A stretch of 64,000 nucleotides of DNA, taken from Thermodesulfovibrionales bacterium. Its GTDB lineage: Bacteria > Nitrospirota > Thermodesulfovibrionia > Thermodesulfovibrionales > SM23-35. Every line of letters begins with the position of its first letter. The stretch's first letter is position 1. Below are positions 32,911 to 42,188 of the stretch, piece by piece. The stretch is taken from positions 50,875-114,874 of the forward strand of contig JAVHLL010000003.1 in NCBI GenBank assembly GCA_031082155.1, written 5' to 3'. The notes beneath the pieces were generated by a model that was not told the DNA's origin, ran no database searches, and saw nothing but the letters and a program-made list of their open reading frames with translations. Both the position numbers and the translations under genes were made by a program.

Positions 32911-35112
32911 ATGCAAAGGCAAAATCGTACAAGTAAAAAATTGAGGAACAACAGGAAACAGGATGACTTCTTTTCGGGAATTTTCGGGATTCTTTTCTTT
33001 CTTATGCTGGCAGTATTCCCGGCGGCAGGATATGCCGGGCAGACAACATTGAATTGGAGTCCACCCACAACAAATGAAGACGGCACCCCAATCACAGACC
33101 TCTCCGGTTACAAAATCTATTATGGCATTGCGACCCAAAACTATACAAAAACCATCAATGCCGGCAATGTAACAAGCTATACTGTACCGAGTCTGACCGA
33201 TGGAACAACCTATTATTTCGCGGTCACGGCGCTCAATAGTTTGTCAAAGGAGAGCACGCTCTCGAACGAAATAAGCAGAACAATGCCTCTCCCTGTTCAG
33301 CAGTACGCTTTGAACGTAAACAAGGGGGGTACAGGGACCGGCACCATTACGTCTTCACCGGCAGGTATCAATTGCGGATCTGACTGCTCGGAGGCCTATA
33401 CCGGGGGGACTGTTGTTACCCTTACCGCATCAACAGACGGGAGTTCTGTCTTCAGTGGATGGTCAGGGGGGTGCACCGGTACAAGTTCATGCGTGGTGAC
33501 GATGAATTCAGTGAATACGATTACCGCGACATTTACCCTGAAAAACTATACGATCACCTCTTTCGCAGGCGCCGGGGGAAGTATATCTCCATCCGGTACG
33601 GTTACAGTCAATCAAGGAGCAGGCCAGGCATTTGCAATAACTCCGAACGCGAACTATCGTATATCAGATGTACTTGTCGACGGTTTATCTGTGGGAGCGT
33701 CAGCGACCTATTCATTCAGCAACGTAATTACCAACCATACCATAAAGGCAAGCTTTGAGTTGCTGTATCCGGATATCACGGTTACTCCTGCTTCTTATTA
33801 TTTAGGCGATGTAATCGTCAACGCTGATCCTGTAATAATGATTTTTATGGTTTTCAATGCCGGAACAGGCAATCTTACAGTCAGTACAAATATGATCAGC
33901 GATTTAAAAACTGCGGAGTTTGTGCTCTGGGACGATAACTGCTCAGGCAAAACGGTGATCCCTGGTGACAAATGTACCGTTGGTATCAAGTTTTCGCCCA
34001 AGTCAAGCGGACTCAAGAGCGCATCCCTCGTCATTCCGTCAAATGACCCCGACACCCCTACAGTTTACATCCCCCTGGAGGGTAACGGAGTTGCTGCGCT
34101 TGATGCCGTATCAATTCATCTGCCCAGGACGGGTCAGTTGCTGAGCTATATCCCGGGTGATGACGGCAATGTTCAGGCGGGGGTTTCGTGGCCTGAGCCC
34201 AGGTTCACTGAAAATGGAGATGGTACGGTAACAGATAACCTCACAGGTCTTATGTGGCTGAAGGACGGGGCCTGTCTTGGCAAGAAAAACTGGGCTGGTG
34301 CACTCAATGCGACAGGTGTCTTCAACGCAGCTCCAGCACAATATAACTGCAAAGGATACAGTGCGGCTTATACCGACTGGAGGATGCCGAATATCAGGGA
34401 ACTCGAAAGTCTGATAAATTATGGAGTAGCAAATTCATCCGCGTGGCTGAACATAAGCGGATTCACCAATGTCATATCTGCCTACTACTGGACAGGAACG
34501 ACCTATCCAACCTCCACGCAGTCTCAGGTGGTAAACCTTTACTCCGGAGCAGAAGCAATGATAGCAAAAACAAAGAGCAACTATCTTTTACCGGTGCGCG
34601 CAACAAGTATCGGGAGTCCTTACGAAGTGCCGGAAAGCGGCCAGGCAGTGAGCTATGCTCCTGGCGATGATGGTGAAGAGAAGGCGGGGGTTGCATGGCC
34701 TGAGCCAAGGGTTGCAGACAATGGAGACGGTACGGTAACAGATAACCTCACAGGACTTATGTGGCTGAAGGACGGAGCCTGTCTTGGCAAGAGAAACTGG
34801 GCCGGTGCACTGAATGCAATAAGCGGATTCAACGCAGCTTCCGTAACGTATCACTGCAACGGATATGGTGCGGCGTATAGTGACTGGCGGATGCCGAATA
34901 TCAGGGAACTCGAGAGCCTGCTTCACTACGGAGTCGCCGATTCTTCTCTCTGGCTGAATTCGTTCTGGTTCAGCAACATCAACTCTACCTACTATTGGAC
35001 GTCTACTGGCAGCAGGGACCTTGTCTGGTCGGTTAATATGCAAAATGCTGTTGTTGCATCACTGAGGAAAACCAAAACATATAATGTGGTGGCAGTTCGT
35101 GATGCACAATAA
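32911..35112 (+). CDS. Secreted FN3-InlB-like-Lcl protein, paralogue 3
   Basis: 733 aa. Signal peptide about 27-45 (GYAG/QTTLNW), FN3 about 46-130, one 156-aa InlB-like double module about 133-290 (GTGTITSSPAGINCGSDC, AGAGGSISPSGTVTVNQG), ASH/HYDIN-like Ig domain about 290-395, then two Lcl/DUF1566 domains about 405-565 and 575-733. Same architecture as paralogue 2 with a single repeat unit. Its leader has a CRP-like site, two GEMM-I riboswitches and a terminator hairpin. Followed by a strong bidirectional terminator. Function in adhesion or matrix is inferred. Confidence 0.85.
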   Translation: MQRQNRTSKKLRNNRKQDDFFSGIFGILFFLMLAVFPAAGYAGQTTLNWSPPTTNEDGTPITDLSGYKIYYGIATQNYTKTINAGNVTSYTVPSLTDGTTYYFAVTALNSLSKESTLSNEISRTMPLPVQQYALNVNKGGTGTGTITSSPAGINCGSDCSEAYTGGTVVTLTASTDGSSVFSGWSGGCTGTSSCVVTMNSVNTITATFTLKNYTITSFAGAGGSISPSGTVTVNQGAGQAFAITPNANYRISDVLVDGLSVGASATYSFSNVITNHTIKASFELLYPDITVTPASYYLGDVIVNADPVIMIFMVFNAGTGNLTVSTNMISDLKTAEFVLWDDNCSGKTVIPGDKCTVGIKFSPKSSGLKSASLVIPSNDPDTPTVYIPLEGNGVAALDAVSIHLPRTGQLLSYIPGDDGNVQAGVSWPEPRFTENGDGTVTDNLTGLMWLKDGACLGKKNWAGALNATGVFNAAPAQYNCKGYSAAYTDWRMPNIRELESLINYGVANSSAWLNISGFTNVISAYYWTGTTYPTSTQSQVVNLYSGAEAMIAKTKSNYLLPVRATSIGSPYEVPESGQAVSYAPGDDGEEKAGVAWPEPRVADNGDGTVTDNLTGLMWLKDGACLGKRNWAGALNAISGFNAASVTYHCNGYGAAYSDWRMPNIRELESLLHYGVADSSLWLNSFWFSNINSTYYWTSTGSRDLVWSVNMQNAVVASLRKTKTYNVVAVRDAQ

Positions 35113-35136
35113 TTAGCCATAGCCGGCAGGCAGTTA

Positions 35137-35180
35137 AAAAACCCGTTCCGGAGAAGTACATACCTTCGGAACGGGTTTTT
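35137..35180. terminator. Bidirectional intrinsic terminator
   Basis: AAAAACCCGTTCCG (35137-35150) pairs with CGGAACGGGTTTTT (35167-35180) over a 16-nt loop. It has T-tracts on both strands and separates paralogue 3 from the converging polysaccharide locus. Confidence 0.85.
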
Positions 35181-35304
35181 TGATTAAGTATGCTTCTATG
35201 GGGTAAAGCCGATTCAGTAATTTGAGTTTCCACTTCCATGCATACTTAAAGATCATGATGGTTCGGAGATACTTGCCGATGATATAACACCCGTAACTGA
35301 AGGG

Positions 35305-36090
35305 TTACATAGCTTCTCCAATCTCACTGGCATTATTCTCATTTGGCAATCTGTGAAAAAAAGGCCTAGCCATTGGTGTGCAAATAACCGTTTGTGCAAA
35401 CGCTTCAGTAGCGCAGAATTCAATTTTGAATCCAGCCGTCTGCAAAAGAGATTTAAGACAACTGGGAGAGATTCCCCAGAACCAGTTACCGTAACCCTGA
35501 TATGGATTAAAGCTATCCGAGATACCGGCCTGATGTGAGACTCCAAGGCTTGATAGATTCCAGAATCCGCGATCTTTTGGTTTAAGCATGGGGAAATATA
35601 CTGCAGTATTCGCTATTCGACTGTTTTCAGGTATTGTAAATGTCCGCAGTATAAGCGTGGATCCACAGATCCGGCGTAAAGCAACCAGAAGGTCAAAAGG
35701 GCTGGGATGATGGTATAGTACGCCTGCGCAGAAAACTACATCAACGATGCCTACTGCTGCAATTGTTTCAGGCTGAGTAATGTCACCCAAAATGAACTCT
35801 ACAGCAGAATTAAGGCTCTTTCTTTTTACTTCAAATTCAGGCGTAGGGCCAAATACATCTACAGCCCTGACTGACGTTGCACCAAATTTTTCTGCAATGA
35901 ATGCATATTCGCCATTCACTCCCCACATGCACCCTATGTCAGCAAAGCTGCTGTTCATCGCATATTGCCGTATATATTTTGGCATGAATTTATAGTCGCC
36001 GATAGTATCGCCGCGCCATGCTCGCCAATACCGCCAGAGAAGATTCCCAGGCCTTGTTTTTAAGAATTTGACTTTCCAGGGATAGAACAT
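35305..36090 (-). CDS. Class I SAM-dependent methyltransferase
   Basis: 261 aa. SAM-binding motif I FADIGCMWGVNGEYA near residue 50, an acidic motif II VRAVDVFGP, and post-motif VDVVFCAGVLYHHPSPFDLL, which resembles the CmoB/DUF1698-like group. Last gene of the minus-strand polysaccharide locus, 15 nt after the double glycosyltransferase gene, so probably it methylates a sugar residue or caps the chain. Chain-terminating methyltransferases are usual partners of Wzm/Wzt exporters, but this one shows no kinase domain. Confidence 0.75.
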   Translation of the reverse strand: MFYPWKVKFLKTRPGNLLWRYWRAWRGDTIGDYKFMPKYIRQYAMNSSFADIGCMWGVNGEYAFIAEKFGATSVRAVDVFGPTPEFEVKRKSLNSAVEFILGDITQPETIAAVGIVDVVFCAGVLYHHPSPFDLLVALRRICGSTLILRTFTIPENSRIANTAVYFPMLKPKDRGFWNLSSLGVSHQAGISDSFNPYQGYGNWFWGISPSCLKSLLQTAGFKIEFCATEAFAQTVICTPMARPFFHRLPNENNASEIGEAM

Positions 36091-36105
36091 AAATGCTATC
36101 AGAAA

Positions 36106-38778
36106 CTATGTCAGATCTTTTGAAACCAGGCCTTGTGATCGTATATTTATCAAACGCTTTGAGACTGGTATGTAAGGTCTGCTACAACCGATGCGTCTGA
36201 CTCGGAGAGATGATCTCAATAAAGCGAATGGCCCCACGAAATTTCCTATAACCTCAATCAGGGTAAGCGAAAGAGGATAAGTTCTCTTGCCCACCAGCCA
36301 TTGTTTTAATTTCGATACATGATGTTTGGGTAACTCCACCATTAATCTCATTAATGCACGGCAATCATGATCGTCAAACAATGTTTTTAAATGATATGCG
36401 ACATGCCCTTTACTGTAGTTATAAATCTGATGGCGCAGGGCAGACATTGTCCTGCGATGTTTATGCCAAACATAAGCTTTCGGCTCATAGACTATTGTAT
36501 ATCCTGCCTTTAGTATCTTATAAAACAGATACGTGTCCTCACTGCAACCGGTTGGGGTGCCTGCACCAAGGGTTTCATCCATTAAACCGATTTGAGAATG
36601 GCTAAATATGCCGACCCGAAAGGCAGCATTCGCAGTTGAACCAAGCTTCCACGTCGGCAGGGCCTGTCGAAGGCCCGATTCAAACCATTTCCTGTCAGCT
36701 TCGAGAATATCAAATCCCCGACCTAACCCCCCATATAACTCAAAAAGGTACTGGGCTTTTGTTTCCAATTCTTTTGGGAACACATTTCCTGTAACAGCAC
36801 CAACAGCGGGACTGCCGAATGGCGCAATCAGAGTATCAAGCCAGTCAGAAGGCAAAGTTACATCATCATCAGTGGTAATAACGATATCTCCGGAACACAC
36901 TGCAATACCTTTATTGCGTGCGAAGGAGAGACCTTTGCGCGGTTCGGTGACCAGCATCACATCTGGAAATTCATTGACTACCGGTGGAGTTATATGAGAA
37001 GCCGGATGGTTATCAACCACGATAATCTCTACAGGTCGCTTTGTGTTCTGTGATAAGAGAGAAGTGAGACAATCCCGTAAATCATCGGGGCGATCATATG
37101 TGGCTATCACTACAGATACTGAAATATCTGTGGAAAGACTGTCGGAAACCAGAGAGTTCGAGTTTCCATGAGATGGCATATAATGGTGTTTCAGCGCAGC
37201 AAAAATATCACTCCGGAATGAATCAGCACTACATCTAAATACATGCATTGGCAGGCTATGAGAATAGGTATTGCCTATAAGTTCACAGAGCCTGTTTGGA
37301 CTAATGAACTCACCACAGGCAGGAATATCAAGAATTCCGAGCGGTTGATCCTTCCACTGAACAAGGATATTTACTCTGGTATAATCCATCACATCGGTCA
37401 GTTGTTGCAGTTGCTGACTGATATCCACAACCCTGATTGTAGTTTTATTCTGAGAAATCGAAGGATGATGTGGCAAAGTCATTGGTTCTGATACGAAAGA
37501 GTTATCAATGGCACCAAATGCTAACATTATTTTTTTTGCATTATAACGGGCTTTATGGTAGCGGAAGAGGCCAATGAACAGACCTTTTAATTCAGCCATA
37601 AGCAGTTCGCGGGTTCTTGTTGGACGCAGAAAGGAGAAGAAGGCAGTGCGCATTTTTATTCTGATCCATCGTGCCCACAGTTTCAGGAATGCCAAACGCT
37701 CATCGGGATACGCAAGAGCGCTTCTGACAAGATAAGCGCTGAACCCAATCCCCCATGTCGTGATCTGCGCAAGCAGTTCATTGTAATATCTCCGATGACG
37801 GTGGAATACGACAGCATTCGGTTCGTAAACTAAAGTATGACCTTCTTTCAGAACGCGGAAAAACATTTCAAGGTCTCCACCACCGTTCGTAACTGTTCCT
37901 ACATCCAGAGCAGTATCAAAATAGCCTATCATGTGAAACAGGCTGCGGCGGTAAGCCATATTTGCACCAGTGCCAAATTTTCCTGTACCACCGTGCAGAG
38001 CTGCCAATTTTTCATTTTTCAGAGTCTCCCCGCGATACCAATTCCGTTTAAACCCCCGCCCAAAACCGCCATATTGTTCAAATAACTCCTGTGCTTCAGT
38101 TTCTATCTCGTAGGGTACTACCAGACCTGTTACTGCCATTACCTGAGGGGTTTCAGCAAAAACAGCACAGAGGGCTTTTATCCAACCATTCTCTACAACT
38201 ACGTCATCATCAGTAAATGCAATAATGTCACCACGTGCCTCCAATATTGCGCGATTTCTCGCCCAGTTTAACCCCGGACGAGGTTCCCGGATATAGCGTA
38301 TATCGGGATAAACCATAGTAACAAAGCTTTTGGTATCATCATTGTTCGGGGCATTGTCGATAACCATGATATCAAGCTTTGGATAGTCAAGACTAAGAAT
38401 CGAAGCAAGACAAAGCTTAAGATCTTCAACACGATTGCGGGTACAGACTGCAACCGAGACTGACGGCAGCAATTTATTGTTGTTGCCGGTTTTAGGCAGA
38501 TTGATTAAATCCTCGATGGCAGGTTTGTCTGTCTTTGGATAGGTGAGCAGCCAGTTGCAAAGAAGATTAAGCGTGATATCCCCGGACAATTTATCTAAAA
38601 TATGGTTTAAAAGATCCTGCACCGAGCAACAACCGTTCAAAAGAGGATATCTTACATATCCAAGAGGTGTGCCGTGAAAGCGAACAAGAGCCTGGAGCAT
38701 CGCATACCCTTGAAGATTATCAATGACATCAGGCGGCTGGCTTATTTCTATATTTATGATTTTTGTTTTTTTAAACAT
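36106..38778 (-). CDS. Duplicated two-domain GT2 glycosyltransferase
   Basis: 890 aa built as a head-to-tail duplication: a roughly 100-aa leader module with PLGYVRYPLLNG, GT2 domain A (about 105-335: VSVAVCTRNR, FTDDDVVVE), a second leader module with PLGILDIPACGE near 465, and GT2 domain B (about 545-780: VSVVIATYDR, TTDDDVTLP). Both GT-A domains keep the DDD metal motif, so both may be active, adding two sugars in sequence. Cytoplasmic face of the membrane presumed. Upstream neighbour is the ABC exporter ATPase (37-nt gap). Confidence 0.82.
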   Translation of the reverse strand: MFKKTKIINIEISQPPDVIDNLQGYAMLQALVRFHGTPLGYVRYPLLNGCCSVQDLLNHILDKLSGDITLNLLCNWLLTYPKTDKPAIEDLINLPKTGNNNKLLPSVSVAVCTRNRVEDLKLCLASILSLDYPKLDIMVIDNAPNNDDTKSFVTMVYPDIRYIREPRPGLNWARNRAILEARGDIIAFTDDDVVVENGWIKALCAVFAETPQVMAVTGLVVPYEIETEAQELFEQYGGFGRGFKRNWYRGETLKNEKLAALHGGTGKFGTGANMAYRRSLFHMIGYFDTALDVGTVTNGGGDLEMFFRVLKEGHTLVYEPNAVVFHRHRRYYNELLAQITTWGIGFSAYLVRSALAYPDERLAFLKLWARWIRIKMRTAFFSFLRPTRTRELLMAELKGLFIGLFRYHKARYNAKKIMLAFGAIDNSFVSEPMTLPHHPSISQNKTTIRVVDISQQLQQLTDVMDYTRVNILVQWKDQPLGILDIPACGEFISPNRLCELIGNTYSHSLPMHVFRCSADSFRSDIFAALKHHYMPSHGNSNSLVSDSLSTDISVSVVIATYDRPDDLRDCLTSLLSQNTKRPVEIIVVDNHPASHITPPVVNEFPDVMLVTEPRKGLSFARNKGIAVCSGDIVITTDDDVTLPSDWLDTLIAPFGSPAVGAVTGNVFPKELETKAQYLFELYGGLGRGFDILEADRKWFESGLRQALPTWKLGSTANAAFRVGIFSHSQIGLMDETLGAGTPTGCSEDTYLFYKILKAGYTIVYEPKAYVWHKHRRTMSALRHQIYNYSKGHVAYHLKTLFDDHDCRALMRLMVELPKHHVSKLKQWLVGKRTYPLSLTLIEVIGNFVGPFALLRSSLRVRRIGCSRPYIPVSKRLINIRSQGLVSKDLT

Positions 38779-38815
38779 GGGGATACCCTATCTTAATGCA
38801 CTGGTTCTCATCAGT

Positions 38816-40075
38816 TCATTCCAGTTTAACCGGGGGACTCTCAGCCCAGACAGGCTCTATTGAGACTATACCGGAAATGTTTTTATCCAGGTCTGTTTTA
38901 TTTAAAATATGCAGAGTATACATCTGCCAGTGATAATCATATACAAAGCTCCAGTCAGCCGGATAGATGCCGGCATTGAGGTAATAATGGCCGGGCAAAA
39001 GGGGCAGCACCGGCAGAGAGCATCTCAGAATGCCCTTTGTATCGAATTTTCCAAAAGCTGATACAATTGAAGGAACAGTAGTTTCAAAACATTTCGTATT
39101 TGTTTCAGTATATATGCCCAAAATAAGAGACATGTCAGGTATTTGCTTGGCAACGGAATATTCTAATTCAACAGTAATACTGTCACCGCTAAAGACAGTA
39201 TCGGTAATCTTGTTCTGTGCATTGTAGATGTATACATTTGTAAATGATGCTTCCTGTGTGCCAAGACGCGTTCCCTTTGACACGTTCAGATTGGGAAGCT
39301 CATTATCATATAGTTGTCTTGCCCTCCTATCCGAACGCTGTCTCATCAGATCATGGTAACAACTAATGGCGCTTTCCGGTTCTCCTTGCATGACAACACG
39401 ACCTTCCTCTAACACAATAACTTCATTGCATAAGCCGCGTACCTGTTCGAGATCATGTGATGCAATAATTAAGGACTTGCCCGCCGCCCGAAAGGCCTTT
39501 AGCCGGTCAAGACATTTCTGTTGAAACCGCGAGTCACCCACAGCCAGGACCTCATCAATGATCAGGTAATCCGGATCGAAATGAATAGCAGTCGAAAATG
39601 CAAGACGAAGATACATGCCACTGGAATAGGTTCTGACCGGCTGGTCAATGAATTCCTCAAGTTCGGCAAAATGAATAATATCATCCCCAACAGCCTTCAC
39701 CTGACGCTTGGTGAGGCCGCACAAAATGCCCCCTGTCATCAGGTTCTCACGTCCGGTCATATCGGGGTGAAAACCGCTTCCCAATTCCAGCAAGCTGCCA
39801 ATATTCCCCTGGCGATAGAAATGACCTTGCGTAGGTTTTCCAAGGCCACAGAGCAAGCGCAACAAAGTGCTTTTGCCGGCACCATTATGACCAATAAGCC
39901 CTAAAACAGTCCCTTGCTTTACCGAAAAACTGATATCACGCAGAGCCCAAAGGTCCCTGATTGGTTCGTGGCGGCCATTCAGACGCTGAATTATCGCATC
40001 TCTCAGGGTGCGTGGAAGATTCTTGTGAATCCGAAAACATTTTGAAACGTTGTCTGCGACTAAAACAGTTTGCAT
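38816..40075 (-). CDS. O-antigen/polysaccharide ABC exporter ATPase (Wzt-like)
   Basis: 419 aa. ABC ATPase about 1-245: Walker A GHNGAGKST, signature YSSGMYLRLAFS, Walker B YLIIDEVLAVGD. The C-terminal beta-sandwich extension (about 260-415) is the Wzt carbohydrate-binding domain that recognises the capped chain end in related systems. Pairs with the permease gene, whose stop lies 24 nt upstream of its start. Energises export of the lipid-linked polymer. Confidence 0.9.
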   Translation of the reverse strand: MQTVLVADNVSKCFRIHKNLPRTLRDAIIQRLNGRHEPIRDLWALRDISFSVKQGTVLGLIGHNGAGKSTLLRLLCGLGKPTQGHFYRQGNIGSLLELGSGFHPDMTGRENLMTGGILCGLTKRQVKAVGDDIIHFAELEEFIDQPVRTYSSGMYLRLAFSTAIHFDPDYLIIDEVLAVGDSRFQQKCLDRLKAFRAAGKSLIIASHDLEQVRGLCNEVIVLEEGRVVMQGEPESAISCYHDLMRQRSDRRARQLYDNELPNLNVSKGTRLGTQEASFTNVYIYNAQNKITDTVFSGDSITVELEYSVAKQIPDMSLILGIYTETNTKCFETTVPSIVSAFGKFDTKGILRCSLPVLPLLPGHYYLNAGIYPADWSFVYDYHWQMYTLHILNKTDLDKNISGIVSIEPVWAESPPVKLE

Positions 40076-40099
40076 AAATACTATTTTATGAAATGTTCT

Positions 40100-40864
40100 T
40101 TAAAGCGCATCAAATATATCAGGCAAACGTCGCTTATAAATCAGAAAACCGATTGTGCATAAGATGACACTGATAGCGCCCGAAAGCAAAAGCGAACCCC
40201 ATTCGGGAGGAGAGCCATAAAATATTATCGATCGGTAACCCTGAATGAGAACGGCAACAGGATTCAGGTAAAAAAGCAGGGTATAATTACTGCTTATCGC
40301 TTCAGAGCGGTAAAATATCGGGGTCAAATAGAATAAAAGCATGACTGCCACGTGAACAATCTGCTGTATATCACGATAAAAGACATTCATAGTTGAGATT
40401 ATCATTCCGAGCCCTATTAGCAAGATGCTCTGTATCATAATCAGCAGGGGGAAATATAGGAGAGATAGTGATACATAATGCCCATAGAAAGCAAGCATGA
40501 TAAAAAGTATCGGGAGAAATATAATATATGCCAATAGATTTGAAAGAGTATCAACAATTATGAGAATAAATGGTACGAAGTTCGGTTTTCTTATCAGGTC
40601 CCGGTTACTTATAAACAGACTTGAGGCTGAATTGAGACATGAGCTGAACCAAACCCAGGGGAGGAGTGCAGAGAAAACAAAGGCAGGATAAGCATCGATT
40701 TTTAAAGGGACAATTTTTCCAAATAAAAAAACAAGTACAAGCAGTTGAGACAGCGGGAGCAGGAGATACCAGAGGATTCCGATTGCAGAGCCCTTATAAC
40801 GGAGATAGAAACTGCGCTTGACAAGATGCAATACTAAATCAACATTATATTCCAAAGATTTCAT
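40100..40864 (-). CDS. O-antigen/polysaccharide ABC exporter permease (Wzm-like)
   Basis: 254 aa, ABC-2 type, about six membrane segments (for example LLPLSQLLVLVFLFG near 35, IIVDTLSNLLAYIIFLPILF near 105), ending with the YKRRLPDIFDAL tail typical of Wzm/TagG proteins. Works with the ATPase directly downstream to move a polymer across the inner membrane. The 167 nt upstream of it (40865-41031) contain no gene or clear signal. Confidence 0.9.
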   Translation of the reverse strand: MKSLEYNVDLVLHLVKRSFYLRYKGSAIGILWYLLLPLSQLLVLVFLFGKIVPLKIDAYPAFVFSALLPWVWFSSCLNSASSLFISNRDLIRKPNFVPFILIIVDTLSNLLAYIIFLPILFIMLAFYGHYVSLSLLYFPLLIMIQSILLIGLGMIISTMNVFYRDIQQIVHVAVMLLFYLTPIFYRSEAISSNYTLLFYLNPVAVLIQGYRSIIFYGSPPEWGSLLLSGAISVILCTIGFLIYKRRLPDIFDAL

Positions 40865-41031
40865 GTCATAATCTCACTATCCCTGAGATAATAAATATTT
40901 ATTTAATCTCTGTCCACAAAGTACGATACCGATAAAAAGTCGTCATTGACCCGAAAATAGTTTCAAAAATAAGTCATTCCCATAGTCAGAAGGCGGGAAT
41001 CCAGATATTTTTCTCATTCGATGTCCTTCAA

Positions 41032-42186
41032 CTATTTCCCTGAAGAACAAAACGTTTTGATGACACTGACAACGCTCGTCAGGTCGCCACTTTGCATGAG
41101 CGGTTCAACTGGTAAACTCAAAACTTCCTTCGGTGCCCTTTCGGATTCCGGTAAGGGGTAGGGTGACTTACCTCTTCCTTCAAATACTTTCATTTTATGG
41201 AGAGGAACGGGGTAGTAAACCATGGTGGATATCTGCTTCTCAGCGAGGAACTTCTGAAGGTCATCCCGCTTACCTTTAGCCAATCTTATCGTATATTGAT
41301 GATAAACATGAGAGGCAAATGCCAGAGAGGAGGGCAAGGATAATCCATCCGTTCCGGCAAGCTCTCTGTTGTATATCTCCGCAATTTTTCTTCTCCCTTC
41401 GTTCATCTCATCCACATATTTCAGTTTTGCGAGGACAATGGCTGCCTGGAGGGTGTCAAGCCGGGCATTGTACCCGATATGGTCGACATTATATTTGTCT
41501 TTTCCTCCATGCTTCAGGAGCATCCGCACAAGGCCTGCTATTGTGTCATCATTGGTCGATACCAGACCACTGTCTCCGAAACCGCCGAGGTTTTTGGAAG
41601 GGAAAAAACTGAATGTTCCTGCTGTCCCGATAGCACCGAGTCTTTTTCCATTCCACATGCCGCCAAATGCCTGGGCAACATCTTCAAGTACGAAGAGATT
41701 ATGTTCTCTGGCTATTTTCATGATCTCATCCATCTCACACGATTGGCCATAGAGATGAACAGGAATGATGCCAACAACACGTGATGGGTGAGAAACAAGA
41801 TATTCTCTCATCTTTTTCGTGTCAATATTGTATGTTGCTGGGTCAATGTCGATAAAAACAGGTGTAGCGCCCGACCTCAGAACCGCATCTCCGGTAGCTG
41901 TGAAGGTAAAAGGCGTTGTAATGATCTCATCCGTTTTGTCGAAGTATTCTTGGCCTTTTCGTATGATTGCCAGGGACCGGAGGGCAAGTACCAGCGCCTC
42001 TGTACCTGATGAAGCGCCAATGCAGTGTTTTACGCCGAGATAGTCTGCGATCTTTTCTTCCAGTTCTTTCACTTCCGGACCCAGTATCCATTTCTGGTGT
42101 TCAAGGCATTTCCCGATAGCAGCGTCAATATCATTTTTCATATACTCATATTCGAGCCTGAGATCGAGCATCGGTATCTGTTTCAT
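41032..42186 (-). CDS. DegT/DnrJ/EryC1 sugar aminotransferase (WbpE/WlbC-like)
   Basis: 384 aa, PLP fold type I. Schiff-base Lys in FSFFPSKNLGG, GASSGTEAL near 58, HLYGQSC near 145, EDVAQAFGG near 168. Adds an amino group to a keto-sugar nucleotide. It starts 2 nt after the dehydrogenase-acetyltransferase fusion, so the pair most likely makes a 3-amino then 3-acetamido sugar, as in UDP-diacetamido-glucuronate synthesis (WbpB/E/D). The exact sugar cannot be fixed from sequence. Confidence 0.87.
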   Translation of the reverse strand: MKQIPMLDLRLEYEYMKNDIDAAIGKCLEHQKWILGPEVKELEEKIADYLGVKHCIGASSGTEALVLALRSLAIIRKGQEYFDKTDEIITTPFTFTATGDAVLRSGATPVFIDIDPATYNIDTKKMREYLVSHPSRVVGIIPVHLYGQSCEMDEIMKIAREHNLFVLEDVAQAFGGMWNGKRLGAIGTAGTFSFFPSKNLGGFGDSGLVSTNDDTIAGLVRMLLKHGGKDKYNVDHIGYNARLDTLQAAIVLAKLKYVDEMNEGRRKIAEIYNRELAGTDGLSLPSSLAFASHVYHQYTIRLAKGKRDDLQKFLAEKQISTMVYYPVPLHKMKVFEGRGKSPYPLPESERAPKEVLSLPVEPLMQSGDLTSVVSVIKTFCSSGK

Positions 42187-42188
42187 GT

